From NCBI GenBank assembly GCA_049999765.1, contig JBNGIQ010009324.1:216238-268814 (forward strand): 52,577 nucleotides of DNA, written 5' to 3'. Below the pieces are notes generated by a model. The model worked only from the letters and a program-made list of their open reading frames with translations, did not search any database and was not told the origin of the DNA. The translations under genes and the position numbers were made by a program. Shown here one piece after another: positions 1 to 14,355 of the stretch (within the stretch, counting starts at the first letter, position 1; each line of letters opens with the position of its first letter). The DNA is from Phaeoceros laevis. Taxonomy: Eukaryota; Anthocerotophyta; Anthocerotopsida; Notothyladales.

Positions 1-552
1 TGATTGTGTTGAGGTGAATGCTATTTGCCACTTATTCGATAGGGGCAACAGTCTTGGGCTCTACTCCCCGGCACTGCTGGAGCAGTACCCTTTTGTGGTG
101 GCTTTGTTGACTCATAGCCCTGGACAAGTCGTGCGAGCTTCTCCAGAGCAGGGGTGTAGGTCATTAAATTGGCATAGAGTCTTGCTAGGTGCAGAGTAGA
201 CCAATCAGTTTTGTGGTAAATGGGTTATTTAAAACTGAAGAAAATCAAATAGGGAAATAAAATATTAAATAGCAGTGAATTATTGAAAAGAAATTAGCAA
301 AGAAATTGCCTGGAACTTGATCTCAAGTTTTTTTATGTAGTCACCGAGATGAACTTCATCTCAACTCTTTTCTACAGAGGTCACAGAGGCCATATGGGCC
401 CATGTTTTGGAAGGGACTCTTGCGATTTAGGTCACGGATTGATCAGTATTGATGAGGCCGCTCATGAATAAGAAGGAACAAAATTTTGCATCTTTTAGGG
501 TCCCGAACCAAGTCCAAGTGGCGACGAGAGCAGGCCTGCGCAGGCACCTGCG
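1..552. other. intergenic region upstream of F-box gene
   Basis: No convincing coding sequence. Bases 200-300 are A/T-rich and may be part of the promoter region of the F-box gene that starts at 553. I see no clear TATA box at a useful distance. The short open frames here have no family resemblance. Confidence 0.5.
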
Positions 553-1875
553 ATGGAGGAAACAAAAGCAGCTGCGGATTACTGCAGGGTCTACATGCTG
601 GAAACCAATTTGTGCTCACCTTGCCTGGATTCCAAGTCTTTAGACTCTCCAATGAAGAGTGGGTTGTGGGGGTTTTTGCCTGATGATCTTCTCGAGAGGG
701 TGTTGCTTGTGCTGCCTGTCCGCAGCCAGGCTAGGTTTCGGGCTGTCTCCAAGGCCTGGCTGCGGCGTTTGTCCTCTAATGAGTTCCAAGAGAGGAGCGG
801 GGCTCTGGCCTTCGCTTCGTGCAGGTACGTAACTTGCGGAATAGCTGACAAGGGTGGGTACCCCTGGGGGGAGAACGAGGACGTCCTGGGTGTTTCCGGC
901 AGGTTCAAGGTGCACAGACTCAGCCTAGGTTTCGTTCCACACGAGTTCCTCCAGTTGCGCAGAGGTCATCCACTGAGCATGAAACCTATGTTCCTGGTCC
1001 AGTGGGGCCTCTTTGCGTTGGAGACACAGGACCCTGCTCCCTACAAACTTTGCCTGGTGAACCCCGTGAATCAGACATGGAAGGTTTTGGTGCCCCCGGT
1101 AGGCTGCTCCCCTGGATCAGCTGTCCGGGCGATTTCCGTTGTGGCGGGTGAGGGTGGGGAGTGCAGCAGCTACAAAGTCCTGGTGGAGTGTAGTGAGGGT
1201 AATCGACACCAGTGGACCTTGCGGAATTCTCCCCCTATCGCCCTCTCTTTTATGGTGTATTGCAGCAACACAGATTCCTGGACCAGGACTAGTCTGAGCC
1301 CTGACCTGAACATACATCACCTCGAGAGACGGCTGGCGTATGCGTGTCTCCTGGAAAACAAAAGGGCGGGGGCTCAAGACGTAGAGATTCGTCGGCCTAT
1401 TGGCAAGTGTCGTCACTGGGTGGTACGTGGGTATGGTGAGGGCTATTTCCTGCTGACAACACAAGGGATTTTCCCGGACCAAAATTTTGAGATCTGGAAG
1501 CTGAACGAGACGAGCAAAGAATGGGAGAGCATATCTGTTTTGCCAGACGACGTCAGCGCCGAATTGCTGGTCCTTGGAGAACAGAAAGGCGGAGAAGTAG
1601 CTAAGAGGTGCTGCACCAGAGAACGTTGTGGGCCCGGGATTCTCAACGTGCTGCTTGCTGGAAGGATCATCTTCATCCGGACCGTCCTGAACAGGACTTG
1701 CCAAATTTATCACATGGCTTTCCACATTGATCAAAGATCATGGGAAGTTCTCTTCACCGAGGACAGAGGCCTTTTGTGTCAGAACGTTAACGAAGACCCC
1801 ATGACACGTCGATGTACGTATACACCTGTCGTGTGCCACGGATTTTTCAATCCTCAACCCTTTTTTCAGCTGTAG
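553..1875 (+). CDS. F-box protein, single exon, 440 aa
   Basis: Likely substrate-recognition subunit of an SCF ubiquitin ligase; F-box proteins bind SKP1 through the F-box and the substrate through the C-terminal part. Seen: an F-box at about residues 39-80 with the core LPDDLLERVLLVLPVRSQAR followed by FRAVSKAW, then about 350 residues that look like a plant F-box-associated beta-propeller region with no obvious Kelch glycines. It starts at an ATG and ends at TAG 1873-1875 with no intron. A later in-frame Met (about residue 34, just before the F-box) could also serve as start. Its architecture matches the F-box gene at the other end of the window (51068-52561), but their C-terminal parts are clearly diverged. 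The substrate cannot be told from sequence. Confidence 0.85.
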   Translation: MEETKAAADYCRVYMLETNLCSPCLDSKSLDSPMKSGLWGFLPDDLLERVLLVLPVRSQARFRAVSKAWLRRLSSNEFQERSGALAFASCRYVTCGIADKGGYPWGENEDVLGVSGRFKVHRLSLGFVPHEFLQLRRGHPLSMKPMFLVQWGLFALETQDPAPYKLCLVNPVNQTWKVLVPPVGCSPGSAVRAISVVAGEGGECSSYKVLVECSEGNRHQWTLRNSPPIALSFMVYCSNTDSWTRTSLSPDLNIHHLERRLAYACLLENKRAGAQDVEIRRPIGKCRHWVVRGYGEGYFLLTTQGIFPDQNFEIWKLNETSKEWESISVLPDDVSAELLVLGEQKGGEVAKRCCTRERCGPGILNVLLAGRIIFIRTVLNRTCQIYHMAFHIDQRSWEVLFTEDRGLLCQNVNEDPMTRRCTYTPVVCHGFFNPQPFFQL

Positions 1876-3194
1876 ACGTTGAAGGAGCATCTGGAAGAAT
1901 CAAGGCTCTTGCTTTGCAGACAGTAGGCAGCCAAGGCCTAGGTTGTGTGCACGACAGTGGGGCCCTTCGGAACTAGCAGAAGTCACCCACAATTTTTTTC
2001 TAATGTTATTTATTCAAATAGGACACTATCTCACTTAAAATGTGGATCCTTCCCACCTGTCCTCAGTTTTCCAGGTATTCTTCTTGGCATTCGCTTTGCT
2101 CTCATCTTGCCTTCAATCTTGTGGCTTGACTTTGTAGTTTGCAGTCGTTTTTTTACATCTTTCGCTTTGGTTGAAATGTGCCTTAAGCTTCTCCCCTTGC
2201 TTCACTACGTCTGCTGCGGTGCACAACGCATGTCAGTTCACAACAAATTGCATCATTTCAGGATTCAGCCTGCCAGTTCATGAAAGATTTAGGCCCAGAT
2301 CTAGATCAGAGATAGAAAGTCATGTATCTGACAAGTCCGCAACCAGCTGCAGTAAGACTGGATGGGTGATCACTGTGATGCATATGGCGTCTTGTAAGCG
2401 CTAGCGGGTAGGAACTCGTGGAAGAGCTGATCCGCGTCTTTCTCCCTCTACCAATTGCAAGTTTCAACACTGCTTTATGAGAAACGCTATCCAGCTGCAG
2501 CTTGGAACCTCTAGTTTACTTCGTTACATGTCAACTTCCGAATTTGATGCATATATGGATCCCTTGTATGAGCAGCTGCCTGATCATGACATAGCTCATA
2601 GCTAGGCTTAAGCTTTCGCTAAAAAGTTGGCGCCCCATTGTTTTTTCATCGCTCTTTTCATCATCCATTTAGCAGTACACCGTGCTGGGTGCACGGTTAT
2701 GCTGTCTGTTTGAACACCGATTGTCTCTCTGCTCCACCCCAGTGAGCTATTTCGGCACGGCGACCAGCGACACACTGAAATATAATTAACACGTTCTTCT
2801 TGAGAGATAGACATATCCCAGCACGCTCAACAAAACTGAAAGGTTCTAGTAAGGCCTTTCGTGTCCGGCATCGAGGCCTGCACAAAAAGCTGGGAACCGA
2901 CCGGCAAACTGTTCAGAACTTATGATCACTGGAAAAAAACCACCCTTTATAGCTTTATATATTAAGCATTACAGCCAAGAGATATCGGCTCGTTCCGGCT
3001 AGTAGTTATTACGATCGCTCCAATCCTCACAAAACAAGTTTAAACAACCACACTGTAGACATTTTCTTAGTTACAGCCAGGAGCTGTAAGGCTTGCTGGA
3101 AGAGGCCGCACTGATGCACGCAGGCACTGCGCGCCTTGCAAGCAAGCTTATTAGACCTCTGCACAGGTCTGTAGCTGGGAGAAGGCACACGTGT
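1876..3194. other. intergenic, no gene seen
   Basis: About 1.3 kb between the F-box gene and the convergent secreted-protein gene. Short open frames on both strands show no family resemblance. It should contain the 3' untranslated regions of both flanking genes. Confidence 0.5.
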
Positions 3195-3638
3195 CTAATC
3201 GGCCTGGTTGCGGAGGACGATGGTGAAAGGGGCCTTGAAGTTGGTTCCGGAAACGCGAACGACGCCGTTGTCGTTGCGCTGGCAGGCGTTGCGGATCTCG
3301 TAGGTGAGCCCTCCCGCGTCGGCGCAAGGCATGCACTGCCCGAACGGCCCGCAAATCCGTACCTGGTACGGCCCGGTGAAGAGCATGACGGTGCAGAAGT
3401 TGCCACCGTTGTTGGTCTGGCAGCATTGCGTCCCCGCGGGATAGCCGATGAGCGTGTTGGCAAAGCTCGTCGCGTCGGCGTACGGGACGTCGCGGGAGCC
3501 GTGGTTCTCGCAGACGGGAATTCCCGCCTCCACGGCGATGGGTGCCACCATGAGCAGGCAGGTAGCCATCATCAACGCCATCGCCAGGGCGGCCATGGCG
3601 GTCGCTGCAGTGCTGGAGCTGTGAATCCAACGGGCCAT
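3195..3638 (-). CDS. small secreted eight-cysteine protein, 147 aa
   Basis: Family not recognised. The open frame extends upstream to a TTG, but the first ATG is at 3638. Seen: an N-terminal signal-peptide-like stretch (residues 1 to about 38, Ala/Met/Leu-rich core, likely cut after an Ala-Val-Glu-Ala run), then a mature part of about 109 residues with eight cysteines in the order C-CC-C-C-C-C-C (VCEN, QCCQ, FCTV, RICG, QCMPC, NACQ). That spacing fits neither lipid-transfer proteins nor hydrophobins. An even cysteine number and small size suggest a disulphide-stabilised apoplastic protein, perhaps defence-related; this is inference. A TATAAAAAG element sits about 110 bp upstream of the ATG. 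No intron is needed. Confidence 0.7.
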   Translation of the reverse strand: MARWIHSSSTAATAMAALAMALMMATCLLMVAPIAVEAGIPVCENHGSRDVPYADATSFANTLIGYPAGTQCCQTNNGGNFCTVMLFTGPYQVRICGPFGQCMPCADAGGLTYEIRNACQRNDNGVVRVSGTNFKAPFTIVLRNQAD

Positions 3639-3746
3639 GGCGGAGCAGAGCAACAGATGGATGTAGAGGAGAGGAGACCTGTAGGTCTGTGTAACGAGTG
3701 CGAGGCCTGCAGGTGGGATTGAATACGTCTCCTGCTCTGGATCGCC

Positions 3747-3755
3747 CTTTTTATA
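3747..3755 (-). promoter_or_regulatory. TATA box of the secreted-protein gene
   Basis: Reads TATAAAAAG on the minus strand, 109-117 bp upstream of the ATG at 3638. Usual TATA-to-start spacing would put transcription start near 3720 and give a 5' untranslated region of roughly 80 bases. Confidence 0.55.
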
Positions 3756-4106
3756 CCATCTCAGTCTCTCCCCTGCATTTATATTTTACAGGCGGCGCAT
3801 GAGAGCGGCCTTCCGCCCTCATGCGATTGGGCAGCGCCACTGGATGAGCACAGTACAAGTGCGCACAAGCTAGGGTGAGTTTTTTAACGACAGCTGGTGG
3901 GCCTCTAGTTAGGTGTACCAAACCACCTTTAGTTAGGTGGGCGCTCCAAAGCCCATTATATGCCTACGTGGCATAGGGTTATATACCATTGTAGCATATA
4001 TACCATTGTAGGATATAACTGCTAGGAAGAGTGACTCCACCTGGCAGCATTTACACACACAAGTCAACAAGCATTCTTGCACACTTTGTGTATGCTCCTT
4101 CAATAA

Positions 4107-4200
4107 GCATGAAAGCCTTACCTTCAAAAACTAAGATTGAATACATGTTCATTGCATGAAAGCCTTACCTTCAAAAACTAGATCGTATACATGTCCATTG
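4107..4200. repeat. two-copy tandem repeat, 47-bp unit
   Basis: The unit begins GCATGAAAGCCTTACC at 4107 and again at 4154. The copies differ at a few positions in their second half. Non-coding. Confidence 0.85.
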
Positions 4201-4324
4201 AATCTACATTTTCTGACGTGGATGATAGCCAGGCAGCGCTGTAGTAGAACATAACCGCATGTCAGTGCTGGCAGCTCATGCCAAGGTCTCAACAACAGTG
4301 CTTCAGAAGAAGAGCTCTAGTATT

Positions 4325-4373
4325 CTAGGAGTGCTTCAGGATACACTAGGAGTGCTTCAGGATACACTAGGAG
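4325..4373. repeat. 21-bp tandem repeat, about 2.3 copies
   Basis: The unit CTAGGAGTGCTTCAGGATAC plus one A starts at 4325 and 4346; a partial third copy (CTAGGAG) starts at 4367. The array lies just beyond the Gemin2 stop and may be within its 3' untranslated region. Confidence 0.85.
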
Positions 4374-4397
4374 AGTTCGGCACATTGGACACGTGAC

Positions 4398-6364
4398 TCA
4401 ACGGGGAACCATTTCTTCTGCCTGGCCAAAGTACCGCCCAGCAATTGTCATCAGAATGTTGAGCATAACAAGCTCCTCATCGTCATTGGTTTTGGAGGCA
4501 CGGATTTCCGCACACCTCCTGAAAAGGGATCGGAATGAGGCACTTGTTTCAGCGTCTAGTGGTTTGTCTACCGCTGCTGCAAGTGCAAACAGCCAAACAG
4601 CACGTTCTTGTGGCAACCCTGGAACAGCTTCTAGCCAGGAAACCTGATCCCTCAACAAAGCTGCTCGGGACACTTCATCTAGTCTGATCAGTACTGCCAG
4701 CACTGGCAGCTGAAGTTGCTTTAGATCCTGGGAGATGGGGCTCCCAGGTCCTGACACGTCATGTGTCCCCTCTCTGGCTTCCTGATCCAAGACGAGGTTC
4801 GGGGGACTACAACTTGAATCCTTGCAACGGCTGTCAGCCACACAGCTGTTGGAGCTCTGCTCACCATCTTCAGATGTAAGCAGTTGAGCAGCATGCTCAA
4901 TATACGGGACACTCGCTTCTGAGTCATCAACGGCAGCTTCATCATTCTGTGGCTTGCCTTGCATGTCTTTGTTTCCCATCTCGTCCTTCATTGCAAGATT
5001 CTCCTCACCTTCTTCTGCCATGTGTTCTTCAACATGATCAGAAGCACCCTCATTCACCTTGACGTCCTCCAGGTCTAGGTTGCTTCTTGTGCCTTCCTCT
5101 TCTTGGTACTGGCTTCCATTCAATACTTCTGGATTCGAAATGGTTTCTGTAGTTTCATCCACTTCATCACCCCCCATGCCTCTAGCTTCATCTTCCACTA
5201 GCTGTGGGTCTTCATCCACCATGTGTGGATCGTCATCACTTCCTGTTCTAAGTGGGATGGTGCCAAAACATAATCTCTGCCACGCTGCCTTATTTTTAAC
5301 AGGCGGCAAACTTGTTTCAACGACACCAGAGGGCACTCGAACACCTGCCAGTCGCTGTACACATTTTTCAAGCTTCTGGGTTAGTCATGCCTGTACTGAA
5401 AAAGAATCCCCCCATATTTGTCCCCGAAGAATATAGAACACATGAGCGCTGGTTCCTTGGTCAGGCCCAACATGGACTTACCAGACGAAGATCTGAAAAG
5501 TCAGCCAGGAATTCTCTTTCCCACTCAGCTGAAGGCAGGAGCTCTGGAGCACATTGCTGGACTGCGGGGATCTCTGGCATATAGGGCGTTTGAGCAGACG
5601 CAAACTTCTTTGGATCAATTCTCGCAACCTTCACCTTCGGACACTGAGCTGCCTCCCACCTGCGGAAACGATTCTAAGACCATCACAGTCTCAAGAAAAT
5701 CAAACAAGAGGAAACGAGAACCAAAATCCTGACATACCTAACCCTCCGGAGATACTCCCATCCATCCTGAGGAGGACCCGACTCAAAATCAGGCTCCCCT
5801 TGGACCACAAAAGCACGAGGCTGGAAACTCTCGTCATCGCTATCACTGTCAGCGTAGACGTCATCTTCCTCCACATGCTCCACGTCCGAGTGAACCAAGT
5901 TCTCGAGCTTGGTGCCACATGCAACAGGCTCATAGCTAAGCTCATTCTCAAAGTCCTTTTTCCCACACCATATCACACCTGCGCACAAAGCAATCCCAAC
6001 AGTCAAGAAGCTTCCATCCTGCTTCCCCTCAAATCGAAATTCCAAGTCCCTCACATACAGATGCCTCCGGAACCATGAAACCTAACAAGCAAAAACCACC
6101 TGGAGAGTCCACAGTAGAGTGCCGGTAAGCCAATTTGTCAGAACCGCGATCTCGTCTGTCTACGTTGCGCTTCCTGGGAGGTGTCACTGCAGTTTGCTCC
6201 ACGTCCAGCTCGCAAATCTCCTGAGCCACAGGGCCCAGATCCTCGAGCACCCGATTCCAGAATGCCGGAGAATTGGCAACAGCCTGCTCTCGCAGAGCCA
6301 GGAGCTCTCCTCTTGGGTACCGCACCCGTTGGCTGTCGATGCTTACCTCGGACATATCTGGCAT
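4398..6364 (-). CDS. GEMIN2: Gemin2 (SMN-complex subunit), four exons, about 553 aa
   Basis: Gemin2/SIP1 helps load Sm proteins on spliceosomal snRNAs. Proposed exons: 6364-6100, 5978-5738, 5659-5482, 5375-4398; the last two junctions are firm, the first (GTGG donor, 121-bp intron) is less so. The ATG at 6364 begins MPDMSEVSIDSQ and leads into RVRYPRGELLALRE. Exon 2 holds an acidic DDVYADSDSDDE run and EPDFESGPPQDGWEYLRR. Exon 3 gives CPKVKVARIDPKKFASAQTP then YMPEIPAVQQC, typical of Gemin2. The C-terminal domain (ERAVWLFALAAAVDKPLDAE, SFRSLFRRCAEIRA, ILMTIAGRYFGQ) matches the helical C-terminus. Odd: roughly 170 residues of Asp/Glu-rich low-complexity sequence are inserted before that domain, making the protein about twice animal size. 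An alternative acceptor at 6081 for exon 2 would read VSWFRRHLYVRDLEF. Confidence 0.85.
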
Positions 6365-8202
6365 TGGACGAGAGCGTGAGGAAGGGGAAAACAAAGCTTG
6401 GCTTCGTGGTAGTGCTGTTTGTGGAGGGGAGCGGAAGCCGTTCGAAATCAACGGCTTCCGTTAAGAGATCCCGCCTTCCCACTCTACAAGTTAGTTAGTT
6501 AGCTAGTTAGTTAGGCTTAGCTTGCCTAACTGGGGCTAGATTGACCCGACTAGTCTGCTTTGGTTAGCTAGTCCTGACTTAACTAGCATGACCTACTCTA
6601 GCTAGGTCTGAGCTCCTAATCCTGGGCCTGAACGCGACGCTGCGTGTCAATAATGCTTTCATCTTGCCTTACCCCAACCTCTCCGTTCAATTCCGCCCTC
6701 ATCATGTTCTTCGGCCTGATCCGCCACGCCGCCCGCACTTGGAGCATCGTCCATACTTGTCATCTGTAGGGTTACTACCAGACTTCAATCTCCGACTCCT
6801 CCTCCCGCATCAGCTCATTCAGCAGTCATCTTCTCCTTCAGCTGGTGCCAAGCAATCCATAGGGTGGCACGATGTGAACGGAGTAGCATCACCAAAGGTT
6901 TTTTGGCTTCGGTACTTTTATTACAGGGGTCATCATTGCCCGTTGATGCCCATTGTCAGCCAAGGTTTTTATCGCTTACATCTATATCCTACCAGATTCC
7001 TCCTTCCTGCTCCGCCCATGGTTCGCTCTCTTAAAACTTCATGAGGGTGCGGGGGAACTTGACAAGGAGATTTTGCTGGCGTTTTACAGCCAGATCTAGG
7101 TCTGGATGCACGTTTGTGCCAACTGCTTTTCTGTTAGATTCTTGGAAATGAGGAATATATGGGGTACTGGTATACATCAGCGATTCAGTGAACTGGAACT
7201 GAAGGGGCTGTTGGATTTCTTTAATCTTTCGTACTGGAATAAAATGTGCTGGCCATATGAGATCATGCTCACAACCTTGAAGTACTTTCTGAGCTGCCTT
7301 GTTCCCACCGCAAAAACTGCCTTCTCATATCAAACTGTATCACTCTGTCCAAGCTTGCATCTCTCTGCTTGAAATGTATACCTGGTGTAGGCACAAAGTG
7401 GTCTGAAGACCCTGGCAGTGGATGCCGGGCTTGTTGCCCGAGACAAAGATTTGAAGGAAAAAAGGTTACCGTGAGCCCAGCCATAACGTTCGTTGACCAC
7501 CCGAGCAGGGTTGGGCCTGGGTAGGCGATTATGTTCGGCGGCAGAGGCAACTTCCAAGAGAAAATAGCAGCCCTATCCTCCAGATTCCTCCTCAAAGGTA
7601 GGTCATATGTTCGGCGGCAGAGGTTTTCTTCCCAGAGAAAATAGCAGCCCTGCTGCCCTAGCCTCATCAAAGGCTACACTACTGTACACAACTCGTGGGA
7701 GGAGGGAAATAGCATTTCCACATACGCTGCATAGCAACAAAAATAGGGCATGTCAAGCTCCAGCATAGAATCGGAGGCCACCACGTCGTGCCGACGAGTA
7801 TGCTGCAGAACGTGGCGGAAGGGCCGGTTCATCCCTGATTTGTAACAACCTTACAACTGCTCAGCTGCAGGCGAACGTTACGGCGTATACCCGAGTAGCT
7901 CAAGTGACATCTTGGCGTCTAGCAGCCTCTCTCCTGACTGCGTCAATTCTGTCGGATCATCCTGCATGGAGCAAGCAGGTCTGTGCGTTGCTGCTGAAGC
8001 CGAGGAAAGTGGAGCTCCCGCGGAAAATTTGCAACAACTTTGCAAAGAGGTCTGCAGGCAGTTCCTCCTCCTCTTCGAGAGAAACCAGGTGCAATTCGAG
8101 CTGGAGGCATCTGTGCACGCGTTCTGGATCATTCTGAAGGAGATGTGAGCTGGCGCTGCTTGAAGCTTGCAAGCAACCTAGAAGGTTGCAAAGTTCTTCA
8201 TC
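6365..8202. other. intergenic, 1.8 kb, with TTAG-rich tract and a duplicated segment
   Basis: From 6483 to about 6600 there is a TTAG/CTAG-rich simple tract, probably in the Gemin2 upstream region. Bases 7531-7675 are a diverged tandem duplication (listed). Several open frames of 60-130 codons show no family resemblance. A short frame at 7912-8150, in the likely leader of the TBL gene, is discussed as a finding. Confidence 0.5.
7531..7675. repeat. diverged tandem duplication, 76-bp period
   Basis: ATGTTCGGCGGCAGAGG occurs at 7531 and 7607, each followed by a similar run containing GAGAAAATAGCAGCCCT and a copy of TCAAAGG. The middle parts differ by small insertions and deletions. Confidence 0.75.
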
Positions 8203-9997
8203 ATGAAGGTTCCTCACGCATTGAAGCTGTGTGAGAGGACACTGAGCTGCCGGAACAGGGCAATGTCCATGCTCTGGTACCTTGCGGTGCTCTTGACCGT
8301 GCTCACACTGTTGGGAAGAAGCTTGGATGGCGGACGCTTCAGGAGCATGACGAGAGCTGACAGAGTGGCAGAAATGTTTCGCGGAATCGTTCTCCCTGGC
8401 GCTGATTCCTCGTTGCACATCACGGGCACGCGGATGTTTGGAGCGGACGTGGTCCAATTCCGCAAGCGTGCTGATTGCTTCAGGTAATTCCGATCTCCAC
8501 CTGACAATTGAGGCTGTTGAAACTGGTGATATCTAACAACAGCTGAGCAAGTAGGGAAGCAGCTCGTTTCATGCTCCATTGAGACATGCTAGTTTTAGCT
8601 GATCTAACCTGTTGCCTGGTTGCAATTTTACTTGTGCCTGCAGCCAGTCTGGGAGTTGGATCTACAATCCCACACCAAGATACATTGTCACGAATTACTT
8701 TGGCGACACCCACAGTAAATGCGAGAGTTTGTTAGAGAAGAATCCCGGAGCTCTAGATGGAGACAAATTTAAAGCAAACGAGATTGCTGCCAATGGCAGC
8801 GCAGCCGACTGGATTGTAAGGAGAACCTCCCTTCCCGTTTTGCAATTTTTGGCAAGCTTGTTGCAAAGCAAGCTTGCCAATGGAAGTTCCAAAGGTATCA
8901 CCGTTGTCTAATTTAAACTTTGCTCCCGATCATCAAGGTCCCGGAGTACCTGAAGTGGGAGTGGAAGTCGGATGAGGTCCGGTGTCCTCTCCAACCTTTC
9001 AACCAGGAAGATTTCTGCAGGTAGGACCTATGGAGCAGCTGCATTTAAATGAAATCATGGATGGGGAGTAAAAAATCCGGTCTGTACGTAGCTACTTCAC
9101 AAGCAAGGAAGCAGGAAGCAGGGCATGAAATTTAAACGGTGCACTGTGCAGGCTAATCGGACCGAGGCAGAACGTGCTGATCGTAGGCGACTCCGTAAAC
9201 CAGCAGCTCTTCTGGATGATGCTCAACCATCTGGTGGTGAACAGAACCGGATTGCCAAAGACTCGTCCAAGCCACTTGTTGGACCGGACCACGCATGGGC
9301 GCGAGGTTTGCGCAGACGTGCTGGGACCGGGGCAGGGTTTCAACCTAAGCTTCGTGCGCAACGACCGGTTGTCTCTCATCCTGCATCAAGCACAAGACAA
9401 AAAGACAAACTTCTATGAGTGGCCGTGGATCAACATGGTGGAGGAGTGGAACATTTCCGTCCTGCTGCTCAATCGAGGGGCTCACTACGAGCAGGATGCC
9501 AATATCATCGAGTCCCTGACCAACTTGTATTCGGTCATCAGCACAAGATGGCCCACGGCCCGGGTCTTCTACCGCAGCACTCCCCCTGGTACGCACTGTT
9601 CACTCCACTTACAAGTAGCGTTCATACCTGCCTTGAGCACGCTTTACAGTTCCGGTTTTTCTTTGGACCTTTGTTCTGATGGACTTGTAAGCATGTGCGA
9701 TCGACAGGGCACATAAATTGCACCGAGCACCACGAGCCCTTGAAGGAGCGGGATTCATTCGACACGCTGACGAAGTATGCCCCCGAGAGATTTCATTGGG
9801 CAGATTTTGCGAGGCAAAATGAAATTTCCAGGCAGATCACCGAACGGTTCGGCTACGCCTTCATTGATCTCGATCCCATCATGGCGGTCAGACCAGACGG
9901 TCACCCCTCCGAGATCGATTGCTTGCACTATTGCATGCCAGGACCTCTCGACGTTTTCCCTCAGCTCTTTTATAACACAATCAGGCTTCTTTCCTGA
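8203..9997 (+). CDS. TBL/PMR5-family polysaccharide O-acetyltransferase, five exons, 420 aa
   Basis: Trichome-birefringence-like (TBL) proteins acetylate cell-wall polysaccharides in the Golgi. Exons 8203-8483, 8644-8815, 8938-9020, 9152-9588, 9708-9997 join in frame with GT-AG introns of 119-160 bp. Seen: an N-terminal signal anchor (MSMLWYLAVLLTVLTLLG, residues 21-38), then the TBL domain with DCFRSQ-type linker replaced by DCFSQSGSWIYNPTPR, the cysteine-rich YLKWEWKSDEVRCPLQPF segment, the esterase GDS motif (VGDSVNQQ, GDS at 191-193) and the C-terminal DxxH motif (DCLHYCMPGPLD, D395 and H398). These supply the Ser-Asp-His triad expected of the family, so the enzyme looks intact. Length is usual for TBL proteins. 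The in-frame Met at residue 21 is an alternative start that keeps the membrane anchor. The polymer acetylated cannot be inferred. Confidence 0.88.
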
Positions 9998-14296
<4,299 letters not shown>

Positions 14297-14355
14297 CTGG
14301 ACATGGCAGTGGCTGAAGACATGTCCTGGAATATTTATATGGTTCTCTACAGGAT

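Larger units (their letters stand above)
3756..4397. other. intergenic with two short tandem repeats
   Basis: Between the secreted-protein promoter and the 3' end of Gemin2. Apart from the two tandem repeats listed separately (4107-4200 and 4325-4373) and a doubled ATACCATTGTAG-type motif near 3980-4010, nothing is recognisable. Confidence 0.5.

Noticed and set aside
3639-3653. TTG at 3653 as start of the secreted protein.
   Set aside because: An ATG 15 bases downstream gives a normal signal peptide; plant nuclear genes rarely initiate at TTG.
4107-4373. Short tandem repeats considered as a CRISPR-like array.
   Set aside because: Only two copies of each unit with no unique spacers, in a plant nuclear genome; simple tandem duplications.
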